A stretch of DNA of 64,000 nt from Solanum dulcamara (Eukaryota > Streptophyta > Magnoliopsida > Solanales > Solanaceae). How positions within the stretch are numbered: the stretch's first letter is position 1; each line of letters begins with the position of its first letter. The translations under genes and the position numbers were made by a program. The notes beneath the pieces are model-generated. The model made no database searches and was not told the DNA's origin. It saw only the letters and a list, made by a program, of their open reading frames with translations. Location of the stretch: NCBI RefSeq assembly GCF_947179165.1, contig NC_077248.1, forward strand, positions 11,621,256 through 11,685,255, in the 5' to 3' direction. Below, in pieces: positions 44,719 to 56,432 of this stretch.

Positions 44719-47700
44719 ACATAGTTCAAGTTTCCTAGAGTGTTTATGAAGCCATATCAGTAGGGTTTATTTATGTTTGTGAGGGTCCCACTTCTATAAA
44801 TGAGGGATTATAGACATTTAAGAAAAATTTTCCTTCTTTCAAATTCTACATCGTGCGACAGAGTTATTCTCTAAAAAACTTATTCAGATTTATGCGTTTC
44901 ACAGATTCATTCAACTACTCCTCATACTTAAGGTGGTTAGAATAGTCAAACTCAGATCCCTATTGATGAGTTACTCTCCAATAAAGTTTCCCAAAGTGTA
45001 AAAAGACTGCATGGTGCCAATTAGTGTGCATAAGTCTATTGATTTGAAAGAATGCACCATCATTCATATGAATCGTGCGTTGAGCCATAACAAGATGTAT
45101 TTCCATACTCTCTTCTCAAAAACCTTGCTTCAGATGTTACCCTCGAGAGGAAAGTTATGTCTCTAAATAATTAGTGTCACCATCCGATGTAATATGATTT
45201 GAGTCAAGGTAAGATATGATTCCTAAAATGATCCTAGAGCTAGAAAAATGGAGTTAGAGGAGTAGAAACCAAATAATGTGAATGATGGTTGATTGAGGCA
45301 TGTACCTAAAGTTAGGTTTCTATAAGGTAAGTAATGGGGTTAGAAGTCAACTCCCTTTGACTTTGACTAAAGATGTAGTAAGTATTGTGTAGCTTTCATG
45401 ATAGAAGATAGATGAAGAGTTGTTGGTTAGAATGAGTTAGAGTATACTTGAACCTAGAAAAGAGTTATGTTGATGTGTCAGTGTGTTAGTAAAGACCAGT
45501 TATAGGTGGTGGACCGAAGGGTGGAGTATTCATGAATTGGTAGATTTAAGCTGGACTTATGATGTTGTATGAAGAGTCCCATGATATTCATAGGTTCATA
45601 AGCATAGCTAGGCAAGGAGGTGTAATGAATGGCTAAATAGTACTTAGGTTATGAAAGGAGACAAGGTGATAAATTATAATTAGATAGAAATTGAAACGAG
45701 GATCGATTACTTGTCATGTGGTCTTAGTAGGAGAGTGTCTCTTAATTTCACCTAGTAGTTATTAGTTGGTATAGTGTGCGAGCAGTGTGTGATGTGTGTG
45801 TTAGTACTAGACCCTAAGCTTGAATTTGAGATGAGTGGTATGAAAAAAAAGGGGATAGCATTATAAGTGTGATTGTGCTAGTTTTAAGATTTGATTTAGT
45901 AGGCTTGACATAGAGTATGCGAGAGATTAAGATATTAACTTGTGAGGAGTGTGTGTTATGAATGGGGGGTTTGTGACCCTTAGATATTCATAGTGAATTG
46001 AGCCAAGTCATTTGGTAAGAAGAGGCTTAAGATGTGTATTTGAGATAGTATAAAGTTGTATGAGGCTCTAACTTTATGAATTGCTTTGGGTGACTAGTTA
46101 GTATCCTTTAGCTACTGATGTGGAGAAGGTTGGATGTGAGTTTTTATTTTATTTAGTATCCATAAGAATTGGGTCGAAGGGAGTTTTATATAGATAATGA
46201 TGATCTCTTATTATAGTTCAAATTTCCTTCAACCAAATTAAGAATATGTGAACCTAGAAGATGAGTGTTAGCATGCTAAAGAAAATAGGTTAGATCATAA
46301 GAGTTATAAAAAGTGGATGTGTATGCTAATAAGAGTAGTAAGTATAGAAAGAGGCCTATAAAGGAAGAGGGAAGATCAGAGTTGTCATATCTTAGAATGA
46401 GGCCCTAGTAGTAGTTTGGTATCTTTGAGCATAATATAATCGAAGAGTTTAAGTACTCTTATAAATAGTGATACTCTGTCGTATGGAGTAGTGTGGTTAT
46501 AAATAAGTGTAGAGAATCGATTTGCAGACTTAAGGAGGTGGCCTTTGAGCTTTGGGGGAGATGATAAGGTAATGAACCAAAGTAAGTCTTGAGCTTTTGA
46601 TAGTGATGAGTTGATCAGGATGAGACATCGATGTTTTTTCCATCTTGCATATTCCTAATACTTCAGTCGAGGTGATACTCTATTTCTGCCATGTGTTTGA
46701 GTACCATGCCCATGGCCTAGACCCTTGAACACCCCATATTGATGCATATCCATGCTGAGTTCGAATATGAGAATTGATAATTTCATTCAGCAATCCTGAT
46801 TTTGTCTCATGAATCTAAGAGTTTTCATCCCTATGTTACATAAGACATGACTTGAGTTTGATAATATGTACAGTTCCATAAACTCATTATAGGCTCTGAA
46901 AGACTAGAGAGATCATATTAGTTATGGATGTTCCCAGATCAGACTTTCTTGAATGAATCGTACTTATGACTTTTTGCTCTAAACTTTTTCAGTGATTCTT
47001 CCTTTCCAGTCTTGATAGCGATGTTGATGATAGTAGACTAAGTTGAGTGAGAGTAGATGGGCGACAGTGAGTGTTTATTGATTGTGATAGTTGTATTGTA
47101 CTTATCTAGTTAAGGATAAAGATATGGAAGAGTAGCAAGATGAGACCCTGTGATATGCAATAGATAGGTAAGAGTATGTTATTGTGTCTCTGGGTAAGAG
47201 CTCATGTAATAATGGAGGTAGAAGTGTTGGAGTAGGCTTGACAATTCTTTGATGTGGTTGAGTTGGTTAGAGTTATAGGCTTGAGTGTGTGGTTTTCACT
47301 ATGAGAGTGATGATAGTAGGTTATTGATGACTTTTGGGTGATGATTGTGAGTGTTTGTATTAAGTGGTGAGGAGGAGTAGTATTCTATAAGAAAAAGGTC
47401 CCTATGGAGGTATAGAGAATGAATTCAAGGGTTAGATTTGTATAAGTATGATCATGGTAGGACTAGCACCTTGTGACTTAGAGCTAGGTTGAACTTGGTA
47501 AGAGGAATGTTAAGGGGAGCATTCGAGTTTGTAGCCATTTTCTCATCCATGGTATAATGTCTTCTAGCAAGTGAGTTCCCCATCTTTGAATGAATTGGAC
47601 CAGACTTAGTTTTGGAGGAAGTGAAAACCATTTCGGAGAGTGTGAAAATTGAGGTGAGGGGAAAAGACTTGGAGTTTGAGGTAAATGATTGGATGTGCGT

Positions 47701-48254
47701 GAAGGGTGTTATGATGCTTGAAAAGAAGGGGAAGATAGGGCACTAATATATTGGCCTTACCAAAGTGTGAAGAGGATTGGAGATGTCACTCATGAATTGG
47801 AGTTATCTTTTGAGTTAGTCGTCATTCGTCCGGTGCTTCAATCCTGTATGATTGAATAAGTTCTTAAGAGATCCATTGTTGCTAGTTCCCATTGATAGTG
47901 CTAAATCAAGGATAGCCTATCCTATGAGGATGATATGAAGACCAAATATCCACTTCTATTCGTGCCTTTAACAATGATGTTGAAAGTAATATCCTATTCT
48001 TGATTCGAGTCGATGTATTCCTTCTTAAGTTCGAACGATTGATGATCTAGATGTTTGAATGATTCAATTTATGAGTTTTGGTGTTTTATTCATGCCTATC
48101 GATGAGAATGTTGAACATAGTTTCCCTACTCTTAACTTGAACTGATTTGTCTATCTTGGAGTTTGAGTAAGTTGATAGTCTAGAGCGTATAATTGGTTGA
48201 TTGAGTGAGTGTTGATTGTTATTTGTTCCTCGAGTCCATCCTTGGTTTACTCTT

Positions 48255-48270
48255 CATTCGAGGACGAATG
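48255..48270 (+). other. E6 hairpin before the polypurine tract
   Basis: CATTCG-AGGA-CGAATG, a perfect 6-bp stem with AGGA loop, five bases before the polypurine tract. Confidence 0.8.
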
Positions 48271-48275
48271 ATCCT

Positions 48276-48285
48276 AAGGGGGAGA
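48276..48285 (+). other. E6 polypurine tract
   Basis: AAGGGGGAGA, three bases from the right LTR. Confidence 0.9.
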
Positions 48286-48288
48286 TAT

Positions 48289-49686
48289 TATTGCACCCCA
48301 AAAATTTTAAGCTAATACTTGAGACATTCTTCTTATGCGTATAGGCCCAAGCTCAATGACTCCTAAATGTACGTATGTTTTAGGATCAATTCTTAAGTAT
48401 TTTCAGTATATTATAGGTGAATTAGAGTCATGAGGAACCTCTAGTACTAAGTCGAGTTCAAAGATTCCTTACCGATTGAATTTTAGTATAAGATTATTTA
48501 AATGTCAACTTCAAACAACCACAACTTTCATAATATTAAGAGTTAGGTACTCCATGACCAATCAAATTAAAGGTTTTTGAGTCCACTTTTTAATGCCACC
48601 AAGTTTTTCTTATTCCGAATTATGATTAAAAAGTTATGACCGAGTTACCAAAGTCTATTGTTGTAGTAGTTTGAGGCCTGGTGCGCCAGCAGTGCGCTCG
48701 AAACTAGCTGCAGTAGTTTGGGGCCTGACGCGGCATGCCAATAGCGCATCAGCAGTGCGTCTTAACCCATTTTTTAGATTTTTCTTGAGGAAGGGCATTC
48801 GAGACTTTTTCCCACCCTTCCCAAACCTAACCTACTACGTTTTGAGACTAAAAATCTGCCTCTTAGGGATATTTTCTACTCATTCACCCTTAGAACCTTG
48901 GAGAGAAGAGATTAGAGAGAAGAAAAAGAAGAAGAAGAGCTAGGTTTCAAGCCATTCCTTCAAGTCTTGTTTTTTCCTTCGATTTCATGGTATGTAAGGC
49001 TACTCATAACGATAATTGAGTTCGTCCACTTTCCCTACATCTAATTCTACCGATTGTTGAGAATGAGTTGATTCTAACCTAGATTCTTGAATTCGGATTG
49101 AGTTAATTCTTCTTTTATTGAGTTCCGTATAATTATGTGTTGGGATCACTCTTGTTTTCTACCAATCATTTGATTGGAATTGTTGTTCATGCCTACTTTC
49201 TCATTAACCCTAGTTGATTTGATAGTCATGAGTTTTACATAAATATTTTTGAGTAAAGATCATGACTTTTATGCATTGATGAAGAGAGTAGAGTTGAGTA
49301 TCTTTGAGTAAGTTTCCTTTCAGCTATATTACATACTCTTATATTCCATATACTGACACAATTTGGCCTGCATTGTTTCATGATGCAGATACAGGTATTA
49401 GAGATCCTCAACAGGCGCATCGTTGAAGATTATTTCTACTCTCTGCTTTTTGAGATTCCTCCTTATTTATGGAAGCATCTTGAGTTCTTCTCTGTTATTT
49501 TGAGTATTTTCTTTTGGGTAGACGTGAGCTTGTCATTGGCGCCTTCTTGATAGTGATGTATGCTTCATAGACAGATAGACGATAGTGTCGAGTATATGTT
49601 TTGGTTTTCAAAATTATCCTTAGGATATAGAGTTGATTTGAGATTTGTTGTAAATACATTATTCTTCTCAAAATGTTGAGTTGGTT
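48289..49686 (+). repeat. E6 right LTR, part 1
   Basis: Starts TATTGCACCCC (the G of TG mutated). It lacks about 0.9 kb present in the left LTR: at about 49273-49293 TTATGCATTGATGAA is joined to GAGTTGAGTATCTTTG. A GC-rich patch is at 48675-48770. The frame at 48671-48943 spans this patch and is not a gene. E11 is inserted at 49687. Confidence 0.9.
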
Positions 49687-51979
49687 TGTCACGCCCCGGG
49701 AGAGTACCCTAGACGTGGTCGGCACTCGAAAGCCATTTCTGGCCTTCAAGCGAACCACTTAGTCCAGTCACACTTTCATTCAATCACATTCTATCAGCAG
49801 AAGACTCTATTATGGGGCTACTAACCATAATATAGGGCCAGAGGCCAAACAACTATCAAGTCAATAATCAGCTAGAATAAAACTAGTCAAAGTGAATGAA
49901 TCATCATTCCCACACTCTAGTCTATGAAGCCTCTATAAATAATCTAAAGGGTTCCAATGACAAGAACATGGCTAACAACAATCAAAAATAAAGGAGAAAA
50001 AAAAGCTATAAAGATAATCTCGGCACCCTCCGAAAACTAGGAGGACTCACCAACTGACCGGAGGCAAGGGGATCATCAACGGTGCACCGGTTGATGATCT
50101 TGAGTACCTGTCTCTGCATTATGAAATGATGCAGGCCAAATAGCATTAGTACGTGGAATGTACGAGTATGTAAAATGGCTGAACGAAACAACATCAGAAA
50201 GAATTGAACCAATTCGGAATCTCAACTCAGAAAGAAGAACAACTCAATCAAGTGTCCTAAGTCTAAACAAGAGTATGGTTTAGACGGGACCAATCACATA
50301 CAATTCAACCCAATCCGACTCAGAGTACTGTCAAGACCTATATGAGAGTTTCTCTTATCCGACAACCATCACTTATGAGCCAGTGACAGTACAACAAACC
50401 GACGTTGTTGCCGCGTCCGTTCATACTTTGCCAGGGTATGAACGAATCAACCAATTATGGATCCAATCCAACCAAGTCCTATAATGTTAGGACAATAATT
50501 TTGGGGAAGCATCCGACTTTAACGATTCAATCCCCTCATACGTTTGGCGACGTAGTTATTGGATTCGAGTTATTACTTACTCTTATCCAATTCGGTGATC
50601 GATACTCCTCCCAAGACTCAATGCTCATAAAACTCCATCCAATCAACTCAATCAAATCATATCGACAAGTCTCATTTAGAAATTTAACAAATCTTTTGGG
50701 ACCCAACACAACTCCAAGGTTTTAAATCAACAATTCAAGATAAGCAACATATTTAAGAAAATTAACATTCTTTATCATAATCAACATAGTTAGGAAATTA
50801 ACAATATATGTCCAACCTCTCATCTCAATCAACTCATACTAACATGTAGCATATCACTTTCTTGACTCCACAACATCAACATAATATAAATTAGGGTAAT
50901 AGATGAAAAGGACCTATTTGGACCTAACTCTATCAATAAACTTCATTCTTATTAATAATTAATCTCAAAGAAGATGTAGGGCACATGGGTGGACTCAACC
51001 TATGCTTTGAGTAGCCTTACCTACCTTAGTGAAGACTTTGAAGAAAACCTTGATGTTGGGTCTTCAATAGAAAGCTTGAATCTTGAAGTTCTTGAAGGCA
51101 ATCCTTGTTGGAAAAGGATTTGAAAGAGAAGAGAGGGAATTTTCTAGGGCTTTTAGAGAGAGAGTGAAACTGAAATAATGATCCAAAAAAGTTCAAGGCT
51201 TGTGTATATATAATTTGGGGAAATGCCCAATTTGCCCTTCCTCCAAAAATCTGGAAAATCAGCTAAAAAACTCTTGGCGCGATAGTGGCGCATCGCGCCA
51301 CTGCGGCGCCAAGTAGAATATACGCTTAAAACCTGCACATCTGATAGTAGCGCGTCGCGCCAAGGACCAAACTACTGAGGCTGTTTTATGGCGCGATAGT
51401 GGCGCGTCGCGCCCTTACAGCGCCAAGCCCATATTTTCTGGGTTCTGGAAAATAGGCTTGAAAACCCTGCACATCTCGTAGTGGCGCACCATGCCAGGGA
51501 CCAAACTACTAAGGCTTGTTCCTGGCGCGATAGTGGCGCATCGCGCCACTGCGGCGCCAAGCCTAGGTTTCCAGCAGTTGCCACCAAGGCCTGAAATTCC
51601 TACTGTACTAGTCCGTCTTAGGAGAGTTATAACTTTTGACTCCAAACTCCAAAAGTTACAATCTTGGCGGCGATGGAAAGAAGACTCGAAGAACTTTAAT
51701 TTAATAGGTCATGGGCCACCCAGATCATCATATTTCAAAAGATATGGTCGCTAGAAGTCGACCCCTTCTACGGACTCATTCTAAAACTTAGCCAAGACGA
51801 ATTCTTTGGACTTAGCTTGGTTCCAGGGATCCTTTGTGACCCCACATCACCTCTAACACTCTTCAATTTCTTGGGAACTCATCCTAACTCATGCATACAC
51901 TTCACAATAGCTGGGTTCGATCCTACACGTATACGAAGAAGGGTCCGAATCCTAGTGAAGAATTTTGGGGGGTATTACA
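49687..51979 (-). mobile_element. E11: solo Gypsy LTR in the E6 right LTR
   Basis: On the minus strand it begins TGTAATACCCCCCAAAATTC and ends CTCCCGGGGCGTGACA. Flanks are TGGTT (49682-49686) and CGGTT (51980-51984); the undisturbed E6 left LTR has CGGTT here, so the left copy mutated. 2293 bases, no coding part. A GC-rich palindromic array lies at 51270-51560, and a TATATATA box on the minus strand at about 51204-51212, directly downstream of it. Confidence 0.9.
51270..51560. repeat. GC-rich palindromic array of E11
   Basis: Three to four units of GGCGCGATAGTGGCGC(G/A)TCGCGCC, each followed by a G-C-rich GGCGCCAAG or similar. Each unit pairs with itself through GGCGCGA/TCGCGCC. Strongly CpG-rich in an AT-rich neighbourhood. 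Confidence 0.85.
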
Positions 51980-51984
51980 CGGTT

Positions 51985-52104
51985 AGCCCATATAAATGTT
52001 TTTTAAATTCATGCTAAGTCTTCTGCTGAGTGATTGAATATGTGATCGGACCAAGTGGTAAGCTTGGGAATCATCAAAGGTCTTTAACCTCTCAGGGCAT
52101 CACA
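51985..52104 (+). repeat. E6 right LTR, part 2
   Basis: Ends CTCAGGGCATCACA, a decayed GTGACA terminus, directly before the TGAGT duplication. Confidence 0.85.
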
Positions 52105-53585
52105 TGAGTCTACGACTCATCGAGTCTTTGACGACTCGTAGATACGAGTCGTAGACCCCAACATTTTCCATCTTAAATTCACGACTGAAGATGATGACCC
52201 ATAAATGTTTCTATTAGTCGTAATGATGACTCGTAGGCAATAAACTTCAAGATTTTAATGAGGGTAAATTAGTCTTTTTCCACCCCTCGCAACTAAAACC
52301 CTGATATTTTATATATCTTAAGATTGGGTCTGGAGCCTTGAATTGTTAATGTACTATTGCGATTGGAATATGAGTATGATGATAGTATTGATAGTAATGA
52401 GAAATTGATAGTCCTGAATATTTTCATAAATGATTGTCTAAAACCTCTCTTAACTAAATGATTGAGAATGATTGGGAAATTGATTGGTTGAAAGGATTGA
52501 TTTGATAGAACGAATGGGTTGGAAAAATTCCAAAAGAGACTTACTGATTTGGTTTGATTTAGATTGATTATCTTATGAGCTTGAGTCTTGGGAGGAGTAT
52601 CGAGCACTGAATTGGGTAAGAGTAAGTAATAACTCGAACCCAATAATTATGTCTCCAAACGTAGGAGAGGATTGAGCCATTAAAGTTGGATGTTTCCCAA
52701 ATTATTTTCCTGATATGATAGGATTTGATTGGTTATGGATCCATGATTGTTGATTCGTTCTTACCCTAGCAAGGTTAGGACAGACGTGACAATAATTTGG
52801 CTTGTTGTACTATCACTAGCTCATAAGTAATGGTTGTTGGATTAGAAAAACTCCGATATAGGTCTTGATAGTAATCTGATTTGGATTAGATTGGATTGTG
52901 TATGATTAGTCTTTGTCTAAATCTTATTTTTGTTTAGACTTAGGACATCTTGATTGAGTTATTCACTCTTCTGATATGAGATTCTGAGTTGATTGGATTC
53001 TACCCTGATACATGTTTCTTTATGCTATTTTACATACTCGTACATTCTATGTACTGACGTCCATTTAGGCCTGCATCATTTATGATACAGAGATAGGTAC
53101 TAGAGATCATCAACAAACGCATTATTGAGGATCTATTCCCTTCCATCTAGTTGGTCAGTCCTCCCTATTTCTAGAGAATACTGCAGTTATCTTTCCAGCT
53201 ATGAGTTAGCTTTCCTTTATTTGATTTGTGGTATCCATGAACCTGTCATTGGCACCTCTTATATTGTTAATAAAGGCTTCATAAACTAGAGTATTGATGA
53301 TGTTGATTTATTTTGTTTTGACTTGTTTCATTCTCCTAGTTATTGATTGATGATTGGCTTTGGGCCTTATTTATGAATAGTAATCTTAATTAGTTAAGTC
53401 TTTCGCTAATAGAATGTTGTTGAATTCATGTGTGATTGACTAAGTATTCAGGTACAAGTCAAGTTGAATTTACAAAAATAAAATTGTGTTAGAAGTATTC
53501 AAATCCAGAAATTCACTATGAAACAAGGACTATCAATGGTCTTTGAGTGTCGGCCACATTTAGGGTACACTCCCAGGATGTGAAA
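52105..53585 (+). repeat. E5 left LTR, part 2
   Basis: Continues the LTR from TGAGTCTACGACTCATCG. Compared with the right LTR it lacks about 0.4 kb: at about 52303-52315 the CCCTGATATTTTATA segment is joined to ATATCTTAAGATTGGG, skipping the part equivalent to 57130-57530, which includes the TATA box. Ends GGATGTGAAA, a decayed GTGACA terminus. The frames inside are not genes. Confidence 0.9.
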
Positions 53586-53587
53586 AA

Positions 53588-53599
53588 CTTGATATCAAA
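53588..53599 (+). other. E5 primer-binding site, degenerate
   Basis: ACTTGATATCAAAAC region just inside the left LTR; it resembles TTGGTATCAGAGC with several G-to-A changes. Confidence 0.6.
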
Positions 53600-53799
53600 A
53601 CACAAAGTTCAAGAGTTATAGGGAGTCTATGAAGCTGTGTATAGTAGAGTCTTGCTTATGGGTGTGTCGTGCACCACACTTATAATCAGGAGGCTATGGG
53701 ACATTAGGAATTGTTTCACTTCTTAATATTCTGTGTTTGTGCAAAAGAGTTTAACTCTAAAAGTTCCTTCCTAATTCGTGCATTACACATTTAAAGATA

Positions 53800-54270
53800 A
53801 TGCCTCCTAAATGCACCGCTAGCCAAAGCAACACCGTTAATACTAAGGTTCCACAATCTGAGATTCCCCCACCATCTGGAGTGAGAACTAGGGGCCGGCC
53901 TATAAGGTCTACTGAGGAACTGGAAGAGCCTACTACTTAGCCAGCTGCTACTTCAAAAACTGAGTTCAAAGGTGACATCACTATGCTCCCCCAACTGATA
54001 GCTATCTAGAGAGGTAATTAGAGTTCACCGGCTCCCACCTCTATCTATCAAAAGCCGTTAGCTTTGGTGAGGATCCGAGACTTCTTGAGGATGAACCCAC
54101 CAGTATTCACGGGTTCTAAGGTTGAGGAGGATCCCCAGAAGTTTCTTAGGTTTGGCCGGCTACTACCATAGATTTGTTGAAGGTTTCTCATCCATATCTT
54201 TACCATTAACTAAGCTAACTTAGAAGAAGGCTAATTTTCAATAGTCAGGTGCTTGCGAGAAGAGTTTTCA
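53800..54270 (+). pseudogene. E5 gag start fused to reverse-transcriptase end by deletion
   Basis: The ATG at 53800 starts MPPKCTASQ, the usual Gag start of this group; RMNPPVFTGSKVEEDPQKF is reached at about 54143. The next bases encode LGLAGYYHRFVEGFSSIS, which belongs to the end of reverse transcriptase. So most of gag, all of protease and most of reverse transcriptase are missing, about 3 kb by comparison with E10. Stops are present on both sides. Confidence 0.85.
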
Positions 54271-54274
54271 AGAG

Positions 54275-54895
54275 TTGAAAATAAGATTGACCACTGCTCA
54301 AGTGTTATCCCTACCCGAGGGAACATATGGGTTTGTTATCTACTGCAATGCATCTAGAGTTGGATTAGGATGTGTGTTGATGCAGAAGGGAAAAATGATA
54401 GCTTATGCTTTTAGACAACTTAAGATTCATGAGAGGAACTACCCGACTCATGACCTTTAGTTGACAGCCGTAGTATTCACTCTCAATATTTGGTGTCACT
54501 ATCTATACGATGTGCATGTTGATATGTTCATAGATCACAATAGTCTGTAATATGTGTTTACTCAGAAAGAGTTGAATCTGAAACAGAGGAGATGGCTTGA
54601 GTTGCTCAAGGATTATGATATGAGCATTCTTTACCACCTAGGTAAAGCTAATGTTATTGCTGATACTCTTAGGAGGTTATCTATGGGAAGAACTGCCCAT
54701 GTAAAAGAGAGAACGAAAGAATTGTTCAAAGAGGTGCATAGACTTGCACGTTTGGAAGTTCAACTTATTGACTCCAGCGAAGGTGGTACTATTGTCCGGA
54801 ATGGGCCTGAATCATATCTAGTTGCAAAGGTAAAAGAAAAGCTAGATCATGACCCCATTCTTCTCCAACTGAAAGATGATGTTCGTAAGCAGTAG
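54275..54895 (+). pseudogene. E5 RNase H remnant
   Basis: Two open pieces (54275-54460 and 54554-54895). The first catalytic Asp is Asn ([10 protein letters not shown] in place of YCDAS), and the last ADALRR-type motif reads ADTLRR with its Asp kept. Stops separate the pieces. Confidence 0.85.
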
Positions 54896-54985
54896 GTAAT
54901 GGCTTTCGCCAAAGGGGGAGATAGAGTGTTGAGGTATTAAGAGGGATTGTGTGTTCCAAGCATTAATAACATTTGAGAGAGGATC

Positions 54986-55815
54986 ATGGCAGAGACCCAT
55001 AATTCTAGGTATTCCATCCATCCAGGATCTACAAAGATGTACCATAACTTGAGAGAAGTATATTGGTGGAGTGGAATGAAGAGGAACATAACAGAGTTTG
55101 TGTCCAAGTGCCCAAATTGCCAACAAGTTAAAGTTGAGCACCAAAGACCTTGTGGAGGGGATCAAAATATAGAAATCCTAGAGTGGAAGTGAGAGATGAT
55201 TAACATGGACTTCATTATAGGTCTACCGCGGTCCTGCAAACAACACGATTCTATTTGGGTGATTGTGGATAGAATGATCAAATCGGCCTATTTCTTGCTA
55301 CTTAAGACTACGGACACTGTAGAAGATTATGCCAAATTGTATCTTAGAGAAATTGTTAGACTGTATGGAGTTCTTTTGTCTATCATTTCAGATAGGAAGC
55401 TTCGTTCACTGCTCAAATTTGGAATTCAGGTTCAAAAGTGAACCTTAGTATTGTTTTTCATCCGCAGACAGATGGTCAGGCAGAGTGTACGATTCAGACT
55501 TTGGAGGATATGTTGAGAGCCTTTGTCATAGACTTCAAAGTTAATTGGGATGATCATTTACCTCTTATTGATTTGCATATAATAATAACTTCTATTCAAG
55601 CATTCAAATAGCTCTTTATGAAGCTCTGTATGGGAGAAGATATAGATCGGCGATCAGTTGGTTCGAGGTTGGTGAGGCTAAGTTGATTGGGGAAGACTTG
55701 GTTCATCAATCTATGCAGAAAGTAAAGATCATCTAGGAGAGGTTGAAAATGGTTCAGAGTCGCCAGAAATCCTACACTGATGTTAGGAGGAGAGATTTGG
55801 AGTTCAAAGTGCATG
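54986..55815 (+). pseudogene. E5 integrase remnant
   Basis: The zinc-binding part is well kept: HNSRYSIHPGS, TKMYHNLREVYWW and CPNCQQVK give the HHCC pattern. The core begins with MDFIIGLPRS (first Asp present) at 55205; the second Asp in IISDR is present but the next segment is deleted and frameshifted. TDGQAECTIQTLEDMLR near 55470-55510 has the catalytic Glu. Several stops follow. Confidence 0.85.
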
Positions 55816-55826
55816 ACTAGGTATAC

Positions 55827-56260
55827 TTGAAAGTTTCACCCATGAAGGGTGTGATGAGATATAGAAACAAAGGGAAGCTTAGTCTCCTCTACATTGGTCC
55901 TTATCAGATTGTGAAGAGGGTTGGTAACGTAGCCTATGAATTGGAGTTTCCCCAAGAGTTAGCAACTATTCATCATGTGTTTCACATCTCTATGCTTAAG
56001 AGATGTTTGGGAGATCCTTCGCTTGTTGTACCAAATAAGAGAATTGGCATGAAAGAGAGTTTGAGTTATGAAGAGATCCCAATTTATATTCTTGATCGTC
56101 AGGTTCGTAAATTGAGAACTAAGGAGGTAGCATCCATCAAAGTTCTATGGCGAAATTAATTTGTCGAAAAGGCTACATGAGAAGCTGAAGAGGATATGAA
56201 AGCTAAATACCCCCACCTATTCCTGCCTCCTAATGATGATGTTGATGGTAATGTTCCTTT
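55827..56260 (+). pseudogene. E5 integrase C-terminus and chromodomain
   Basis: KVSPMKGVMRYRNKGKLS, GPYQIVKRVGNVAYELE and HHVFHISMLKRC are the integrase C-terminal part. The chromodomain follows: YILDRQVRKLRTKEVASIKVLWRN, a stop at 56157, then EAEEDMKAKYPHLF in the same frame. Confidence 0.87.
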
Positions 56261-56398
56261 CCTATCTTTGATTTGAGGTTCATTCCAAATTTGAGTATTT
56301 GATATGTAGTCCTGAGTTTGAGTAGTTGATTGTACGAATATTTGATTGTTGAGTTCTTAATTGTATTCGTGCCTTGTGTAAACCCTTAGCTTGGTCTT

Positions 56399-56414
56399 CA
56401 TTCGAGGATGAATG
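56399..56414 (+). other. E5 hairpin before the polypurine tract
   Basis: CATTCG-AGGA-TGAATG, a 6-bp stem in which the pair next to the loop is G-T (a G-U wobble in RNA). Five bases then separate it from AAGGGGG. Confidence 0.75.
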
Positions 56415-56419
56415 ATTCC

Positions 56420-56430
56420 AAGGGGGAGAT
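56420..56430 (+). other. E5 polypurine tract
   Basis: AAGGGGGAGAT, close to the right LTR start at 56433. Confidence 0.9.
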
Positions 56431-56432
56431 AT

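Larger units (their letters stand above)
44703..48288 (+). pseudogene. E6 interior, mostly non-coding
   Basis: Near 44915-44960 a gag start is recognisable (CTCCTCATACTTAAGGTGG... AGTCAAACTCAGATCCC). Near 47680-47900 an integrase C-terminal remnant appears (KGVMMLEKKGKIG, RIGDVTHELELSFE-like pieces with frame changes). Between about 45000 and 47570 no gag-pol motif is found in any frame; the sequence is T/G-rich with no long open frame. Either the coding region decayed beyond recognition or, as in E1, non-coding sequence replaced it. Confidence 0.65.
23302..52104 (+). mobile_element. E6: Gypsy element with largely non-coding interior, in the left LTR of E5
   Basis: Left LTR 23302-25308 plus 44332-44702 (split by E7); interior 44703-48288; right LTR 48289-49686 plus 51985-52104 (split by E11). 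Flanked by TGAGT at 23297-23301 and 52105-52109, an exact duplication. The LTRs begin TGTTGCACCCCGAAAATTTT; the right one begins TATTGCACCCC. The interior keeps a primer site, a short gag start, an integrase C-terminal remnant, a hairpin and a polypurine tract, with about 2.5 kb between that shows no known domain. Confidence 0.9.

Noticed and set aside
48671..48943. 90-codon frame and its counterpart at 23643-23904
   Set aside because: Equivalent positions in the two E6 LTRs; non-coding LTR sequence.
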